Shown: positions 34,301 through 42,568 of the stretch, one piece after another
Position numbering within the stretch: position 1 is the stretch's first letter
Layout of the letters: each line of letters begins with the position of its first letter
Position numbers and translations under genes: made by a program
Assembly (NCBI GenBank): GCA_910584865.1
Contig: CAJUCE010000036.1
Span: forward strand, 1-55,452
Length of the DNA: 55,452 bases
Direction of reading: 5' to 3'
DNA from: an uncultured Acetatifactor sp.
Lineage (GTDB): Bacteria; Bacillota; Clostridia; Lachnospirales; Lachnospiraceae
The notes under the pieces: generated by a model
Databases searched by the model: none
Told to the model about the DNA's origin: nothing
The model's input: the letters and a program-made list of their open reading frames with translations, nothing else

Positions 34301-35085
34301 TGATACATACCTACAATGCAAAGGGCATCACCCATGATAACGAGTCCCTGGCAGACCCGGATTGTCCGGAAAGATACCGCGAGATGCCGGTGCTGGGGGA
34401 TCTGTACCGGGTGCTGAAGGATTCGCCAGATACCCAGCGGCTTGCCAACATACTGAACCGGCTGGTGAACGGCTCCGCCAGTACCTTTAACCAGCAGACG
34501 AATGTCTCCCTGCAGAATAAATATACGGTGCTGGACATCTCGTCCCTGACGGGTGACCTGCTGACGGTGGGGATGTTCGTGGCTTTGGATTTCGTCTGGG
34601 ACAGGGCGAAGGAGGACCGTACCGAGGAGAAGACCATCTTTATAGATGAATGCTGGCAGCTGCTTTCCGGCGCAGGCGCAACGGGCACACGGCTTGCGGG
34701 GGATTTTGTCCTGGAGATTTTCAAGACCATCCGGGGGTACGGCGGATCTGCGGTCTGCGCCAGCCAGGACTTGAACGACTTCTTTAATCTGGACGGCGGG
34801 CGGTTCGGAAAGGGTATCATCAACAACTCGAAGACGAAGATTATCCTGAACCTGGAAGATGAGGAGGCGGTGCGGGTACAGGATGCCCTGCACCTGTCGG
34901 ATGCGGAGGTCATGGAGATTACCCATTTTGAGCGTGGGAACGGGCTGATCAGCACCAATAGCAATAATATCATGGTGGAGTTCAAGGCAAGCCCGCTGGA
35001 GAAAGAACTGATCACCACGGACAGGAGAGAACTGAAAGAGCTGGTGGAAAGGATGCGGCAGGGAGACGGGGCAGGGCTGGAATGA
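31360..35085 (+). CDS. PrgI-VirB4 fusion ATPase (CD1110-like)
   Basis: A 1241-aa protein. Residues ~1-100 are a PrgI-like domain (DRDIYVIPPNFVDTGTFFGGMF) with two membrane helices (~28-48, ~50-75). Residues ~100-375 are a disordered linker rich in Gln/Arg/Gly/Asn/Lys. From ~380 the VirB4 core starts (NPLAEYLPISKVENGMIYTKD), with Walker A GTSGAGKT at 868-875 and Walker B TIFIDE at 1092-1097; YGGSAVCASQDLNDF follows. A second short Gly/Arg/Asp insert lies near 575-625. VirB4 energises pilus and channel assembly. In most Firmicutes ICEs PrgI is a separate gene, so the fusion is notable. It ends where element B begins. Confidence 0.9.
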   Translation: MDNQNDRDIYVIPPNFVDTGTFFGGMFKARNVIEAGILAGGTGIPVFLFLPAGLTVRVIVLCLTSLPLGLFALIGISGESLTSFMAILLKYLRNRRVVGGDKEEAQGQKGKSRRMKPLGAGIQDGDCHVNGRESRQEDGKSSLQGSRKETGQAGDYREMCGEARPERRQVIAREHTPGRNNSKDSTDRKNYRDRKNSKGSIGGISGWRRTGEEDFPEEFDQVKGYEIRQKLRPSQGRRSHEEWAGKLDRTQNGGTENLGDMRQDRRRQERDVQKRAGQWNSDRQEKPSGQANAGGQGKANIQVNAERYGKTNRQAEVGRQGKPGRQAGAEMCHNEGHNRYTKDAGKMQKKNARSQNQDRAKRQSSAKAKHQPQAFRNPLAEYLPISKVENGMIYTKDHRYVKVVEVVPINFLLRSSREQRGIIYSFVSYLKISPVKLQFKVLTRRADIGRHINTVRREMAQETNGQCRLMQEDYLQFVQQISSREAITRRFFLIFEYKPWDARRGDEEAEAISQLQGAVRTASNYLRQCGNEVIIPDNEDEFTVDVLYNLLCRNESAEKPLSRKVQEVAAEYRNFAGGSWSRKDMGNGFAQGDAGESFSGRDMRDGFNQGYIRDSSRQGNAEGSSFYEDSIPAVEFFAPKSIDFTHSHYICIDGLYYAYLMVPSDGYRSQVPAGWLSLMVNAGDGIDLDIFLSRQPKELIIQKVGQQLRINRSKIKDASDTNTDFDDIDSAIRSGYFLKEGLANNEDFYYMNLLITVTASTVDDLEWKVNEMKKLLLSQDMRASSCHFREEQAFLSTLPLVSMEKKLYGRTKRNLLTGGAAGCYPFTSYEMCDDNGILLGVNKYNSSLIIVDIFNSAVYKNANMAILGTSGAGKTFTMQLMALRMRRKGIPIFIIAPLKGHEFHRACANVGGEFIQVSPASPHCINVMEIRQVDRSVSALLDGPDITLSELAEKIQRLHIFFSLLIPDMTHEERQLLDEAMIHTYNAKGITHDNESLADPDCPERYREMPVLGDLYRVLKDSPDTQRLANILNRLVNGSASTFNQQTNVSLQNKYTVLDISSLTGDLLTVGMFVALDFVWDRAKEDRTEEKTIFIDECWQLLSGAGATGTRLAGDFVLEIFKTIRGYGGSAVCASQDLNDFFNLDGGRFGKGIINNSKTKIILNLEDEEAVRVQDALHLSDAEVMEITHFERGNGLISTNSNNIMVEFKASPLEKELITTDRRELKELVERMRQGDGAGLE

Positions 35086-35153
35086 AGCTTCCTGACCTGG
35101 AAAAAACGGAACCAGAATGTTGCCAGTGTGCGCAGGATTTCGTTATTAAGCGC
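35086..35153 (-). repeat. Repeat element B (inverted copy of A)
   Basis: Read on the minus strand this matches element A with GGCGCTTAATAACGAAA, TGCGCA, an insert of ~11 bases, ATTCTGGTTCCG, and GGAAGCTT at the end. It begins right at the virB4 stop. Confidence 0.75.
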
Positions 35154-35338
35154 CCAAAGTTGTTCTAGCGGAAATCACTTCTGATGGGGTGAGAGGAGAC
35201 TTGTTTTGTTTCAGTGGTGGGGAAGCGTTCATTCAGTTACAGGGTGCTGTCGCTGGCAAATTCAGGAAGCGAAGGTACATGGGCAGAACATATGGAAATC
35301 TGAAATAATGAAGATGTTGGGGTCTGGAGGGGGAGGTG
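35154..35338. other. Intergenic region upstream of DUF5697 gene
   Basis: No gene. GGAGGGGGAGG at 35326-35336 is the ribosome site of the next gene. No clear promoter is seen. Confidence 0.35.
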
Positions 35339-35869
35339 ATGCCATTGAGAACCAGGGCAGAGATTTATGGGAAGGAGGCTGCGGCGCTGCTTCAGGAGGT
35401 TTCCTTATATCCGGGAATCCGGGAGGGGCAGCTTAGCGCTTTCCATCCCGGAAAGGAGGGGACGGTAAACAACCTGCTTGCCCATCTGAAAAGGCAGGGG
35501 CGTATTGCTGAGGGGGAGGACGGGGGATTTTATCCTTATGGGGAGTGTCCCTGGGCGTCTGACAGCGGTATGGTGCGGGCGGTGTGGGTTCTGCTGGATT
35601 TCATGGACAGGGTGGAGTACCATTCGTCCGGGGACTTTCCGGTAAAGATTGTGTTCTTTTCCAATGGGGAGATGTATGAGATTGTCCATGTGGCGGAGGG
35701 GCAGGAGGCCCTTGTGTCCCATGCCATGAGCCGGTGCCGGGAGGATGGGAGCCGCCGTATCGTGCTGGTGGACGTGCCGGGGCAGATTCCCCTGTTGGAC
35801 TTCCCTGGGATAACCGGGTTCTGTACCGTGGATCCGGCGGGGGATGTGAGCTATTACAGGAAGAGATGA
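35339..35869 (+). CDS. DUF5697-like protein
   Basis: A 176-aa soluble protein. ATG 35339 (with GTG 35336 in frame) follows GGAGGGGGAGG. The N-terminal ~60 residues form a winged-helix-like domain (RAEIYGKEAAALLQEVSLYPGIREGQL, VNNLLAHLKRQGRI). The C-terminal half has the DUF5697 signature VRAVWVLLDFMDRVEYHSSGDFPVKIVFF...GEMYEIVHV and ends RRIVLVDVP...GFCTVDPAG. The winged helix suggests DNA binding, possibly as a regulator or relaxosome accessory. Family assignment from memory of Lachnospiraceae elements. Confidence 0.75.
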   Translation: MPLRTRAEIYGKEAAALLQEVSLYPGIREGQLSAFHPGKEGTVNNLLAHLKRQGRIAEGEDGGFYPYGECPWASDSGMVRAVWVLLDFMDRVEYHSSGDFPVKIVFFSNGEMYEIVHVAEGQEALVSHAMSRCREDGSRRIVLVDVPGQIPLLDFPGITGFCTVDPAGDVSYYRKR

Positions 35870-35872
35870 CAG

Positions 35873-36149
35873 AAATTTACCGAAGGGATGGATATAGGAA
35901 TAGGCAGAAGTATGTTATCTGGATGTATGGACTACAGGGACAGACAGCAGTTCTTTACCGGGGCATGAAGTGGTTTTAGCAGGTTTCATTTTACCGTGGG
36001 ATAAGGGCAGTGGACTATATATGCTGTAGCAGGGAGTGCCGCATAGGGCTGTACGAAATTTACCGAAGGTGCGGAAGAAATTATGATGATACAGGAGCTT
36101 AGCCGGAAGAATAAAGATGCTGAGAAAAACGTGAGGATTTTACCGAAGG
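35873..36149 (+). repeat. Three TTTACCGAAGG direct repeats
   Basis: AAATTTACCGAAGG occurs at 35873-35886 and 36056-36069, and GATTTTACCGAAGG at 36136-36149. They fill the 353-bp gap between the DUF5697 and DUF6100 genes. A weaker relative (GTACCGAAGAGG) follows the virD4 gene near 40404. No gene lies in this gap. The repeats could bind an ICE regulator. Confidence 0.6.
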
Positions 36150-36222
36150 GTATAAGGGACAGAAGCAGACGGCGCCTATAGCCAGAACCACATTTTATAA
36201 GGAAAGATTGGAGGGATATATT

Positions 36223-36885
36223 TTGGACAGAAAAATCATTTCACGCAGGATTGCGGATATCCAGAACAACATGCGGCGCCTGAACAGCAGCATCTGCGCC
36301 ATGGATTCCGTGGACATACAGCGGTATCCGGAAAATTACGAGACCATGTCAACGGAGGCGGCGCTGCGTGCGGAGGGGATTGCCTGCCAGCTGCGGAACC
36401 TTTTGTATGCGTCCACAGGCGTGCCCCGGGCGGAGTACCTTGTGAAGGCAGCGGAAGCCCACGGCATTGAAGTGGCATATGAGGAGGGCATTTTCCGGGT
36501 GGCGCTGCCCAGGCTGCTCCCCAAAAAGAAGATGCGCCAGAGCGGGATATTCCTGCTCGACCCGCTCCATGCGGCGCTGGGGCAGTACGGGGAGGAGAAC
36601 CCCCTGCCCAGGTTCCGGGGGTGCGTGGTGTGCGTGTCCCATGTGTATGACCATGAGCTGCCGGACTGGCGCATCAGGGACTACGACAACCAGCAACAGA
36701 AGCAGATCCTGGATGTGATTGCGCTTTATGTGATGGCGGACGACAGCGGCCTGCTGTGTGATGCGTACAACACCACGGAACTGGGGGACAAGGACGGCAC
36801 CAACGTCTATATCATGGAGAAGAACCGCTTTGCCGGATGGCTTGCGGACAGGGAGAAACAGGTAAAATCCATATCAGATTTCTGA
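36223..36885 (+). CDS. DUF6100-like protein
   Basis: A 220-aa protein. TTG 36223 is chosen because GGAGGG ends 7 bases upstream; an in-frame TTG at 36208 has no site. The N-terminus DRKIISRRIADIQNNMRRLNSSICAMD, the middle LPRLLPKKKMRQSGIFLLDPLHAAL, and the C-terminus RIRDYDNQQQKQILDVIALYVMADDSGLLCDAYNTTE fit DUF6100. It is soluble with no membrane segment. RIRDYDN...D resembles RusA-like Holliday-junction resolvase motifs (acidic residues in a basic context), so a nuclease role is conceivable. It is part of the ICE core between transfer genes. Confidence 0.7.
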   Translation: MDRKIISRRIADIQNNMRRLNSSICAMDSVDIQRYPENYETMSTEAALRAEGIACQLRNLLYASTGVPRAEYLVKAAEAHGIEVAYEEGIFRVALPRLLPKKKMRQSGIFLLDPLHAALGQYGEENPLPRFRGCVVCVSHVYDHELPDWRIRDYDNQQQKQILDVIALYVMADDSGLLCDAYNTTELGDKDGTNVYIMEKNRFAGWLADREKQVKSISDF

Positions 36886-37005
36886 CGGTTTTGTGGCTTT
36901 TTTACATCATGTGCCCTGAAATGGCGGGAATGCCGGAAACAGGGCGGTGACGGAAAGGCATGGCGGCTGAGTTTACCCAAGTCTTTAGCCGCCACGGTAA
37001 AAAGC

Positions 37006-38145
37006 GTGGAGGAGGTGGTGCGTCTGGCGGACAGGAAAGTGCTTCCCGGGCAGGGGACTTTGGCCTATCATCTGCTGGCATTGACCGCTGTGTGCGGCGA
37101 GTTCCCGGCTGGTCTGATAGGGCGTCTTCCCGGTAGTGAGAGTTACAAAAGCACGGTCATATGGATGCTGAAGAAGGAAAGGCTCCTGCGGACCTATTAC
37201 CAGGACGGGCTCCGTGGCTATCGTCTGGGGAGGAGGGCGAAAAGGCTCCTGCTGGAGGAAGAACCCGGGAGGTTCGATTTCCACCTGACCGGGAAGGGGG
37301 ACACGAACATGCTCAAAAGCGAGGTGCAGAGGAGGCTGCGGCTGCACCGGATTGCGGGCTCCTATGTGGCGATGGGGAATGCGGGGGTGGCGGTGTTCCG
37401 GGATGAGAAGCCCCATGTGTTTGCGGAAGGGGAGGCCAGGGCTCCCTGCCCTGAGGGTGCGGCGTTCTACAGTTCCCGGGAGGTGAAGGAGATGGGCATA
37501 GATACGGTCAAGATACGCAGCTCCCGGATGACGGGGGTGCTGCTTGCCCCGTCCGGGGTCTTCCTGGTGTATAATGGCGGGCCCTGCGGCGCGAAATGGG
37601 ACTACCGGGCAGAGCAGAGGGCGCAGACTTTTCTGAAAATGGTATTGTGCTGCCAGCGCTTTCCGGACAGGTATGGGGGCATGGGAGTATCAGGGCTTTT
37701 GTTCGGGGACGGGCTGGAGCCTTTCTGCAGCATCCTCACGGACGGGGACAGCCAGACACGCTGCTTTTTCCTGCTGGATGGGAATTATGAACATTTCTAT
37801 TACCTGACCAATGACCACCAGGGGGATGTTCTGCTGAGGCTGCTGTGTGATACCGGGCGTAAGGCGGAACTTGACAGAATTTTGATGCAGGGGCTGTGTG
37901 GGAGGGATGAAGGGTTCGTTGTGGAGAATGATGCCATGGACGAAAACGGGAATCCGGTACTGTTCGGGTATTTCCTGGACATCCCCCGTATCAACCGGTT
38001 CTGCACGGCGCTACAGCTCCAGGACAGGCGGGGAACCATCATCTGCTTTGATTTCCAGAAGGAGGCGCTGGCCCATTTGTGCGGCGGGCAGGTGGAGCTG
38101 TCCGCCATCAGTTTTGAAAAATTTGAAAGGAGGTTTTTCCCATAG
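37006..38145 (+). CDS. Conserved ICE protein, winged-helix N-terminus, unknown
   Basis: About 379 residues; GTG 37006, 37015 and 37018 are all possible starts. Residues ~15-85 look like a winged helix (GTLAYHLLALTAVCGEFPAGLIGRLPG, TVIWMLKKERLLRTYYQDGLRGYRL). The rest is a mixed alpha/beta domain (TGVLLAPSGVFLVYNGG, QRAQTFLKMVLCCQRFPDRYG, EALAHLCGGQVELSAISFEKFE). No membrane segments. The stop overlaps or abuts the start of virD4, so it is transcribed with the coupling protein. A relaxosome or replication-relaxation-like role is possible. Family not named. Confidence 0.65.
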   Translation: MEEVVRLADRKVLPGQGTLAYHLLALTAVCGEFPAGLIGRLPGSESYKSTVIWMLKKERLLRTYYQDGLRGYRLGRRAKRLLLEEEPGRFDFHLTGKGDTNMLKSEVQRRLRLHRIAGSYVAMGNAGVAVFRDEKPHVFAEGEARAPCPEGAAFYSSREVKEMGIDTVKIRSSRMTGVLLAPSGVFLVYNGGPCGAKWDYRAEQRAQTFLKMVLCCQRFPDRYGGMGVSGLLFGDGLEPFCSILTDGDSQTRCFFLLDGNYEHFYYLTNDHQGDVLLRLLCDTGRKAELDRILMQGLCGRDEGFVVENDAMDENGNPVLFGYFLDIPRINRFCTALQLQDRRGTIICFDFQKEALAHLCGGQVELSAISFEKFERRFFP

Positions 38146-38159
38146 ACAAGAGGAAATTA

Positions 38160-40394
38160 GTGAAGGGTCTGGTGGTTGCGCCCATAGCTGTGACAGCGAT
38201 TTTATATGTGGGCGGGTATCTGGCCCAGTTCATCGGAAACTATGCCCTGTGGAAAGAGGGCGGAGGGAGCCCGGGGGACGGCACTGCTCCCCTGATGGCT
38301 TCCCCGGAGATTGCTGCCTGTTTCCAGGCGGCGCTGCGCCCGCCCCACGGTATTTACGGGATATTCATCTGTATCGGGCTCCTGGCGGTGCTGCTCCTGA
38401 TGGTCATGCGGATTGGCTACAGTGATTCAGGGGAGTATGACGAGGACAGGAACTTCACCTATTCCGCCAGGGGGACTTACGGCACTTCCGGGTGGATGGG
38501 GCGCAGGGAGATGGAGGGCGTGCTTGACCTTGTGGGGGACCTGCGCCGACACCGGGGGATCGTGCTGGGGATGCTGGACAGGAAATATGTCTGCGTGCCG
38601 GAGGAGACCAGGCTCAACAGCAACCTGGCGGTGTACGGCGCCAGCGGCAGCATGAAGACACGGTCTTTCTGTATGAACCGCATCCTGCAGGGAGTTTCCC
38701 GGGGGGAGTCGCTCATCATCTGCGACCCTAAGAGCGAGCTGTATGAGAAGTCCAGCGAGTACCTGCGGGATAAGGGCTATACGGTGAAAGTTTATAACCT
38801 GGTGAATCCTGAAAACTCGGATTCTTGGAACTGTCTTGCCGAAGTGGAAGGGCAGGAGCTTATGGCACAGCTTTTTGTGGATGTGATTATCAGAAATACC
38901 TCGGGAGACAGCAAAGGTGACCATTTCTGGAATAGCGCGGAGATGAATTTATTGAAAGCTTTGGTTCTGTATGTGGACAGGGGCTATCCGGAGGAGAGCC
39001 GGAACATGGGGCAGGTGTACCAGCTGCTCACCCTGAATTCGGAGACGGCACTGAACAGCCTGTTTGACGTGCTGCCCGCAACCCACCCGGCGAAAGCCCC
39101 TTACAGCCTGTTCAGGCAGGCATCGGACTCGGTGCGCAGCGGCGTGGTGATTGGCCTGGGGAGCCGCCTGCAGGTATTCCAGTCGGAACTGATAAAGAAG
39201 ATTACGGCACGGGATGAGATTGACCTGGAGCTACCGGGGCAGGAGCGGTGCGCCTACTTCCTTGTGACCAGTGACCAGGACAGCACCTTTGACTTCCTGG
39301 CATCCCTGTTCCTGTCTTTTGTGTTCATCAAGCTGGTGCGGTATGCAGATAAGAATTGTGATGGCGGAAAACTTTCCGTACCTGTCCATGTGCTGGGGGA
39401 GGAGCTGACTGCCTGCGGCACCATCCCTGACCTGTCCCGGCGGCTGAGCGTGATCCGTTCCCGGAACATTTCCATGTCCTGCGTATTCCAGAACCTTGCG
39501 GGCCTGCAGAACCGGTACCCGCAGAACCTCTGGCAGGAGATACTGGGGAATGCGGACGTGCAGCTTTTCCTGGGGTGCACGGATCCGCTGACGGCGGAAT
39601 TCGTTTCCTCCCGAACCGGGCTCGCCAGCGTGGCGGTCTCCAGCAAGTCGAAGCAGCTGGGGACGTGGCGGATTTCCAACTATACGCCGGAGTTCCGGGA
39701 GACCAGCGGTGTGGGAAAGCGGCCCGTGCTGACGCCGGACGAGGTGTTACGGCTGCCCATTGACAAAGCGCTGGTCATTATCCGGGGGAAAAAGACGCTG
39801 AAAGTGGACAAGATGGACTACTCGAAGCATCCGGACTATCCGCTGCTGCGCTCCTGCAAGGCATCTGCCCATGTGCCGGAGTGGCGGCGGATGGAGATGG
39901 AGGCAGAGGGGGAGAAAGCAGGGGAACAGAAAGCAGAGCCACAAAAGAAAATGGAGACACAGAACCGGACGGGGACGCAGAAGACAGCAGCACAGAAGAC
40001 AACAGTGCAGAAAGGTGCAGTGCCGCAGAAGAACAAGGTACAGAATGCCAGGGAGGAAAAAGCAGGGACACGGAAAGCGGAGGACAGGCAGACTCTCCCT
40101 GAGGGTGGAGCAGGGGCAGTGCCGCAGGATCTGGGAAAGGAGGCAAAGGCGGCACCCAGAACAGCATCAAAAGCATCACCCAAAGCATCGGCTAAGAATG
40201 CAGCAGGACAGACAGCGGAGAAAAAAGCATCAGGGGATGCAGTTACAGAGGGTACAATTCCGGAGGGTGCAGCTCCGGGGAAAGAGAGCAGAACCACGGG
40301 CAGGCAGAAACCGAAGACAGAGCCTGGCACAAAAACAGGATCAGCACAGCCTGCCGGGGTAGTGCTTACAGATAAGGATTCTATTATGTTGTAG
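38160..40394 (+). CDS. VirD4-like coupling protein (CD1115-like)
   Basis: 744 residues from GTG 38160 (AGAGGA upstream). Homologues usually begin MDKRKL, which here would correspond to an ATA at 38142, well spaced from AAAGGAGG at 38127-38134, so a rare AUA start is a real alternative. Two N-terminal membrane helices (~4-24, ~62-84). Walker A GASGSMKT starts at residue 160, then a TraG/VirD4 core (ICDPKSELYEKSSEYLRDKGY, DHFWNSAEMNLL, SCVFQNLAGLQNRYP). The last ~150 residues are a disordered Lys/Ala/Gln/Thr-rich tail. It links the relaxosome to the VirB4-powered channel. Confidence 0.9.
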   Translation: MKGLVVAPIAVTAILYVGGYLAQFIGNYALWKEGGGSPGDGTAPLMASPEIAACFQAALRPPHGIYGIFICIGLLAVLLLMVMRIGYSDSGEYDEDRNFTYSARGTYGTSGWMGRREMEGVLDLVGDLRRHRGIVLGMLDRKYVCVPEETRLNSNLAVYGASGSMKTRSFCMNRILQGVSRGESLIICDPKSELYEKSSEYLRDKGYTVKVYNLVNPENSDSWNCLAEVEGQELMAQLFVDVIIRNTSGDSKGDHFWNSAEMNLLKALVLYVDRGYPEESRNMGQVYQLLTLNSETALNSLFDVLPATHPAKAPYSLFRQASDSVRSGVVIGLGSRLQVFQSELIKKITARDEIDLELPGQERCAYFLVTSDQDSTFDFLASLFLSFVFIKLVRYADKNCDGGKLSVPVHVLGEELTACGTIPDLSRRLSVIRSRNISMSCVFQNLAGLQNRYPQNLWQEILGNADVQLFLGCTDPLTAEFVSSRTGLASVAVSSKSKQLGTWRISNYTPEFRETSGVGKRPVLTPDEVLRLPIDKALVIIRGKKTLKVDKMDYSKHPDYPLLRSCKASAHVPEWRRMEMEAEGEKAGEQKAEPQKKMETQNRTGTQKTAAQKTTVQKGAVPQKNKVQNAREEKAGTRKAEDRQTLPEGGAGAVPQDLGKEAKAAPRTASKASPKASAKNAAGQTAEKKASGDAVTEGTIPEGAAPGKESRTTGRQKPKTEPGTKTGSAQPAGVVLTDKDSIML

Positions 40395-40602
40395 GCATCT
40401 GAGTGTACCGAAGAGGATGGCAGGCCCGGTAAGGGCTTGGTTCACGGGACATATGGGCTCCGGCCCGCCATGGTGTATCGTGCTTAAAAATACAGTCTTG
40501 TTGAAGACAGCAAAATCCTGATTCCAGATTGCTGCAATCAGGGGATGACAAAAACGTAAACCAAAACCAAAATCAATGTTTCAAAGAAAGAGAGGCAGAT
40601 AT

Positions 40603-42417
40603 ATGGGCAGAAAAAAAGAAATAGTGGAAGTGGATAAGCTGGCAGTGGGAACAACAGGCGTTAAAGATGCTTTCATGGAAGACACGACACAGCAGGAAGA
40701 ATTTGGCTACAGGGAAGAGGGGATGGATCCTGATATGGAATCCGGTGGAGAAGAGCCTGGGGATGTGGCTGACGATATAGATAATCCCGGGGAGGATGCT
40801 TTGCCAGATTATATGGAAGAGGAAAATGCTCTGATGGAATCCCCAGAGGATGCAGAGGAGGAAATGCCTGGAAGGGAACAGCTGGATGAATCCGGAGAGC
40901 ATCAGGATGCAGACGGAGAGGATATCTGTGAAAACGGGGAAACGGGAGAGACGGCTGTGACGGAGGATGCCAGCGGCCTGGCAGAAAATGCCACGGAGCC
41001 GGAAGATGTCCCTGAGGAGACGGCTGCCGAAGAACCTGCCCCGGCAAAACCTAAGCGCAGTTCCCGTAAAAAGAAAACAGTATCCGATAAAGCAGAAAAC
41101 GAAGCGGAGACCACAGGGGAGCAGGGCGATGCGGAGACAGGGGTACGGCCAGAGGTGGAAGTACAGCCGGAGACAGTACCGGAAGAGGGGTTGCTGGAGG
41201 AAGCACTTCTGTCGGCAGAAGAAAGCAATCCGGAGATAGCGGAAGACCTTCCGGATATGGATGCAGATAATGGCGGTACACTGACTTTGGATTCAGAGAA
41301 CCCGGAAGAGGCGGATGAATGGGAGGATGCATACGATGAAACGGAAGAGGAAAGCGCAGAGGGAACTACAGAGGAGGTTTTAGAAGGAACTGTAGAATTT
41401 GCAGATGAAACTACGGCTGTATCAAGAAGGGAAGCCCAGCCCGGCACTGCTTCAGAAAGAAGGCCGGCAGATTCAGCGCCCCGCCGTACCACTGGTGGGA
41501 AAAAGGCAGAAGCACCCGTGCTGACACTGGAAGCCCGTGGGGAAGTGGAGACGGAGGAGAGCCGGGAGGACGTGATCTGGCATGAAATCCATAACGCCTA
41601 CCGCACCAGGCGGATTCTGACCGGGCAGCTGGGCGGCATAGAGCAGACGGACAACGGCAAGACCATCGCCATCGTGGACTATAAGGGGTTCCGGATCGTC
41701 ATTCCCCTGAAGGAGATGATGATCAACGTGGGGCACAGCCCCTCCGGGCAGGAGTATGCGGAGCTGATGCTGCGGCAGAACAAGATCCTGGGGAACATGC
41801 TGGGGGCGGAGATCGACTTCATTGTGAAGGGCATCGACTCCAAAGCCAGGAGCGTGGTGGCCAGCCGCAGGGAGGCCATGCTGAAAAAACGCCAGATCTT
41901 CTATCTGGATACGGATGCCTCGGGGATGTACCGTGTCCATGAGGGGCGCATCGTGCAGGCCCGTGTCATCGCGGTGGCGGAGAAGGTGCTGCGGGTGGAG
42001 GTCTTCGGGGTGGAATGCTCCATCATGGCCCGTGACCTTGCCTGGGACTGGATCGGGGATGCCCATGAGCGGTTCTCCGTGGGGGACCAGGTGTTGGTGA
42101 GGGTGCTGAGCGTGCGCAGGGACGGTCTGGAGGAGATTGCGGTCAAGGCGGACATCAAGAGCGTGTCCCAGAACACGAGCCACGACAACCTGAAGAAATG
42201 CCGCATCCAGAGCAAGTACGCGGGGAAGGTTACGGACGTGCATAAGGGCGTGGTGTATATCCGCCTGTCCAACGGGGTAAACGCGGTGGCGCACTCCTGC
42301 TATGACTACCGGACGCCCGGGAAGAAAGACGACGTGAGCTTTGCGGTGACGCGGCTGGATGAAGAGCGCGGCGTGGCCGTGGGGATAATCACCCGCGTGA
42401 TCCGCAGGAATTTGTGA
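40603..42417 (+). CDS. S1-domain protein with acidic N-terminus
   Basis: 604 residues; ATG 40603 follows AGAGAGGCAG. Residues ~1-310 are disordered and highly acidic (EEEMPGREQ, ENPEEADEWEDAYDETEEE) with a Lys-rich patch (KPKRSSRKKK). The C-terminal ~280 residues contain two OB/S1-like units: HEGRIVQARVIAVAEKVLRVEVFGVECSI...DQVLVRVLSVRRDG, and YAGKVTDVHKGVVYIRLSNGVNAVAHS. Such S1 proteins are common in clostridial ICEs behind VirD4. Expected to bind RNA or single-stranded DNA; the role in transfer is unknown. Separate ribosome site and 208-bp gap from virD4. Confidence 0.75.
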   Translation: MGRKKEIVEVDKLAVGTTGVKDAFMEDTTQQEEFGYREEGMDPDMESGGEEPGDVADDIDNPGEDALPDYMEEENALMESPEDAEEEMPGREQLDESGEHQDADGEDICENGETGETAVTEDASGLAENATEPEDVPEETAAEEPAPAKPKRSSRKKKTVSDKAENEAETTGEQGDAETGVRPEVEVQPETVPEEGLLEEALLSAEESNPEIAEDLPDMDADNGGTLTLDSENPEEADEWEDAYDETEEESAEGTTEEVLEGTVEFADETTAVSRREAQPGTASERRPADSAPRRTTGGKKAEAPVLTLEARGEVETEESREDVIWHEIHNAYRTRRILTGQLGGIEQTDNGKTIAIVDYKGFRIVIPLKEMMINVGHSPSGQEYAELMLRQNKILGNMLGAEIDFIVKGIDSKARSVVASRREAMLKKRQIFYLDTDASGMYRVHEGRIVQARVIAVAEKVLRVEVFGVECSIMARDLAWDWIGDAHERFSVGDQVLVRVLSVRRDGLEEIAVKADIKSVSQNTSHDNLKKCRIQSKYAGKVTDVHKGVVYIRLSNGVNAVAHSCYDYRTPGKKDDVSFAVTRLDEERGVAVGIITRVIRRNL

Positions 42418-42462
42418 AATAAACCATGGAAGACTTGACTCCATACGGGGAGATTTATTTTC
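42417..42462 (+). terminator. Weak terminator-like hairpin
   Basis: AAATAAA (42417-42423) pairs with TTTATTT (42454-42460), and inside it ATGGA pairs with TCCAT (42426-42430 with 42440-42444). It begins at the S1-gene stop. The stem is AT-only at the base, so it is weak. Confidence 0.35.
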
Positions 42463-42523
42463 TGATACGGGGTTTATGTTACTGAATTTTTTGCTGTGTA
42501 GTAGCTATGCAGATTAATAAAAA

Positions 42524-42565
42524 TCACCTGTGGCTGTTCTTTTTTGGTAAGAACTCCACAGGTGA
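42524..42565 (-). terminator. Terminator of the minus-strand protease operon
   Basis: A 10-bp stem TCACCTGTGG/CCACAGGTGA (42524-42533 with 42556-42565) encloses an inner GTTCTT/AAGAAC stem. On the minus strand it follows the protease stop and is itself followed by ATTTTTATT. It also separates the convergent ICE and island-2 transcripts. Confidence 0.85.
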
Positions 42566-42568
42566 AAT

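Noticed and set aside
39747..40362. Extra ORFs in other frames of the virD4 tail
   Set aside because: Low-complexity Lys/Ala repeat region is open in several frames by composition alone; the zero frame continues the VirD4 protein.
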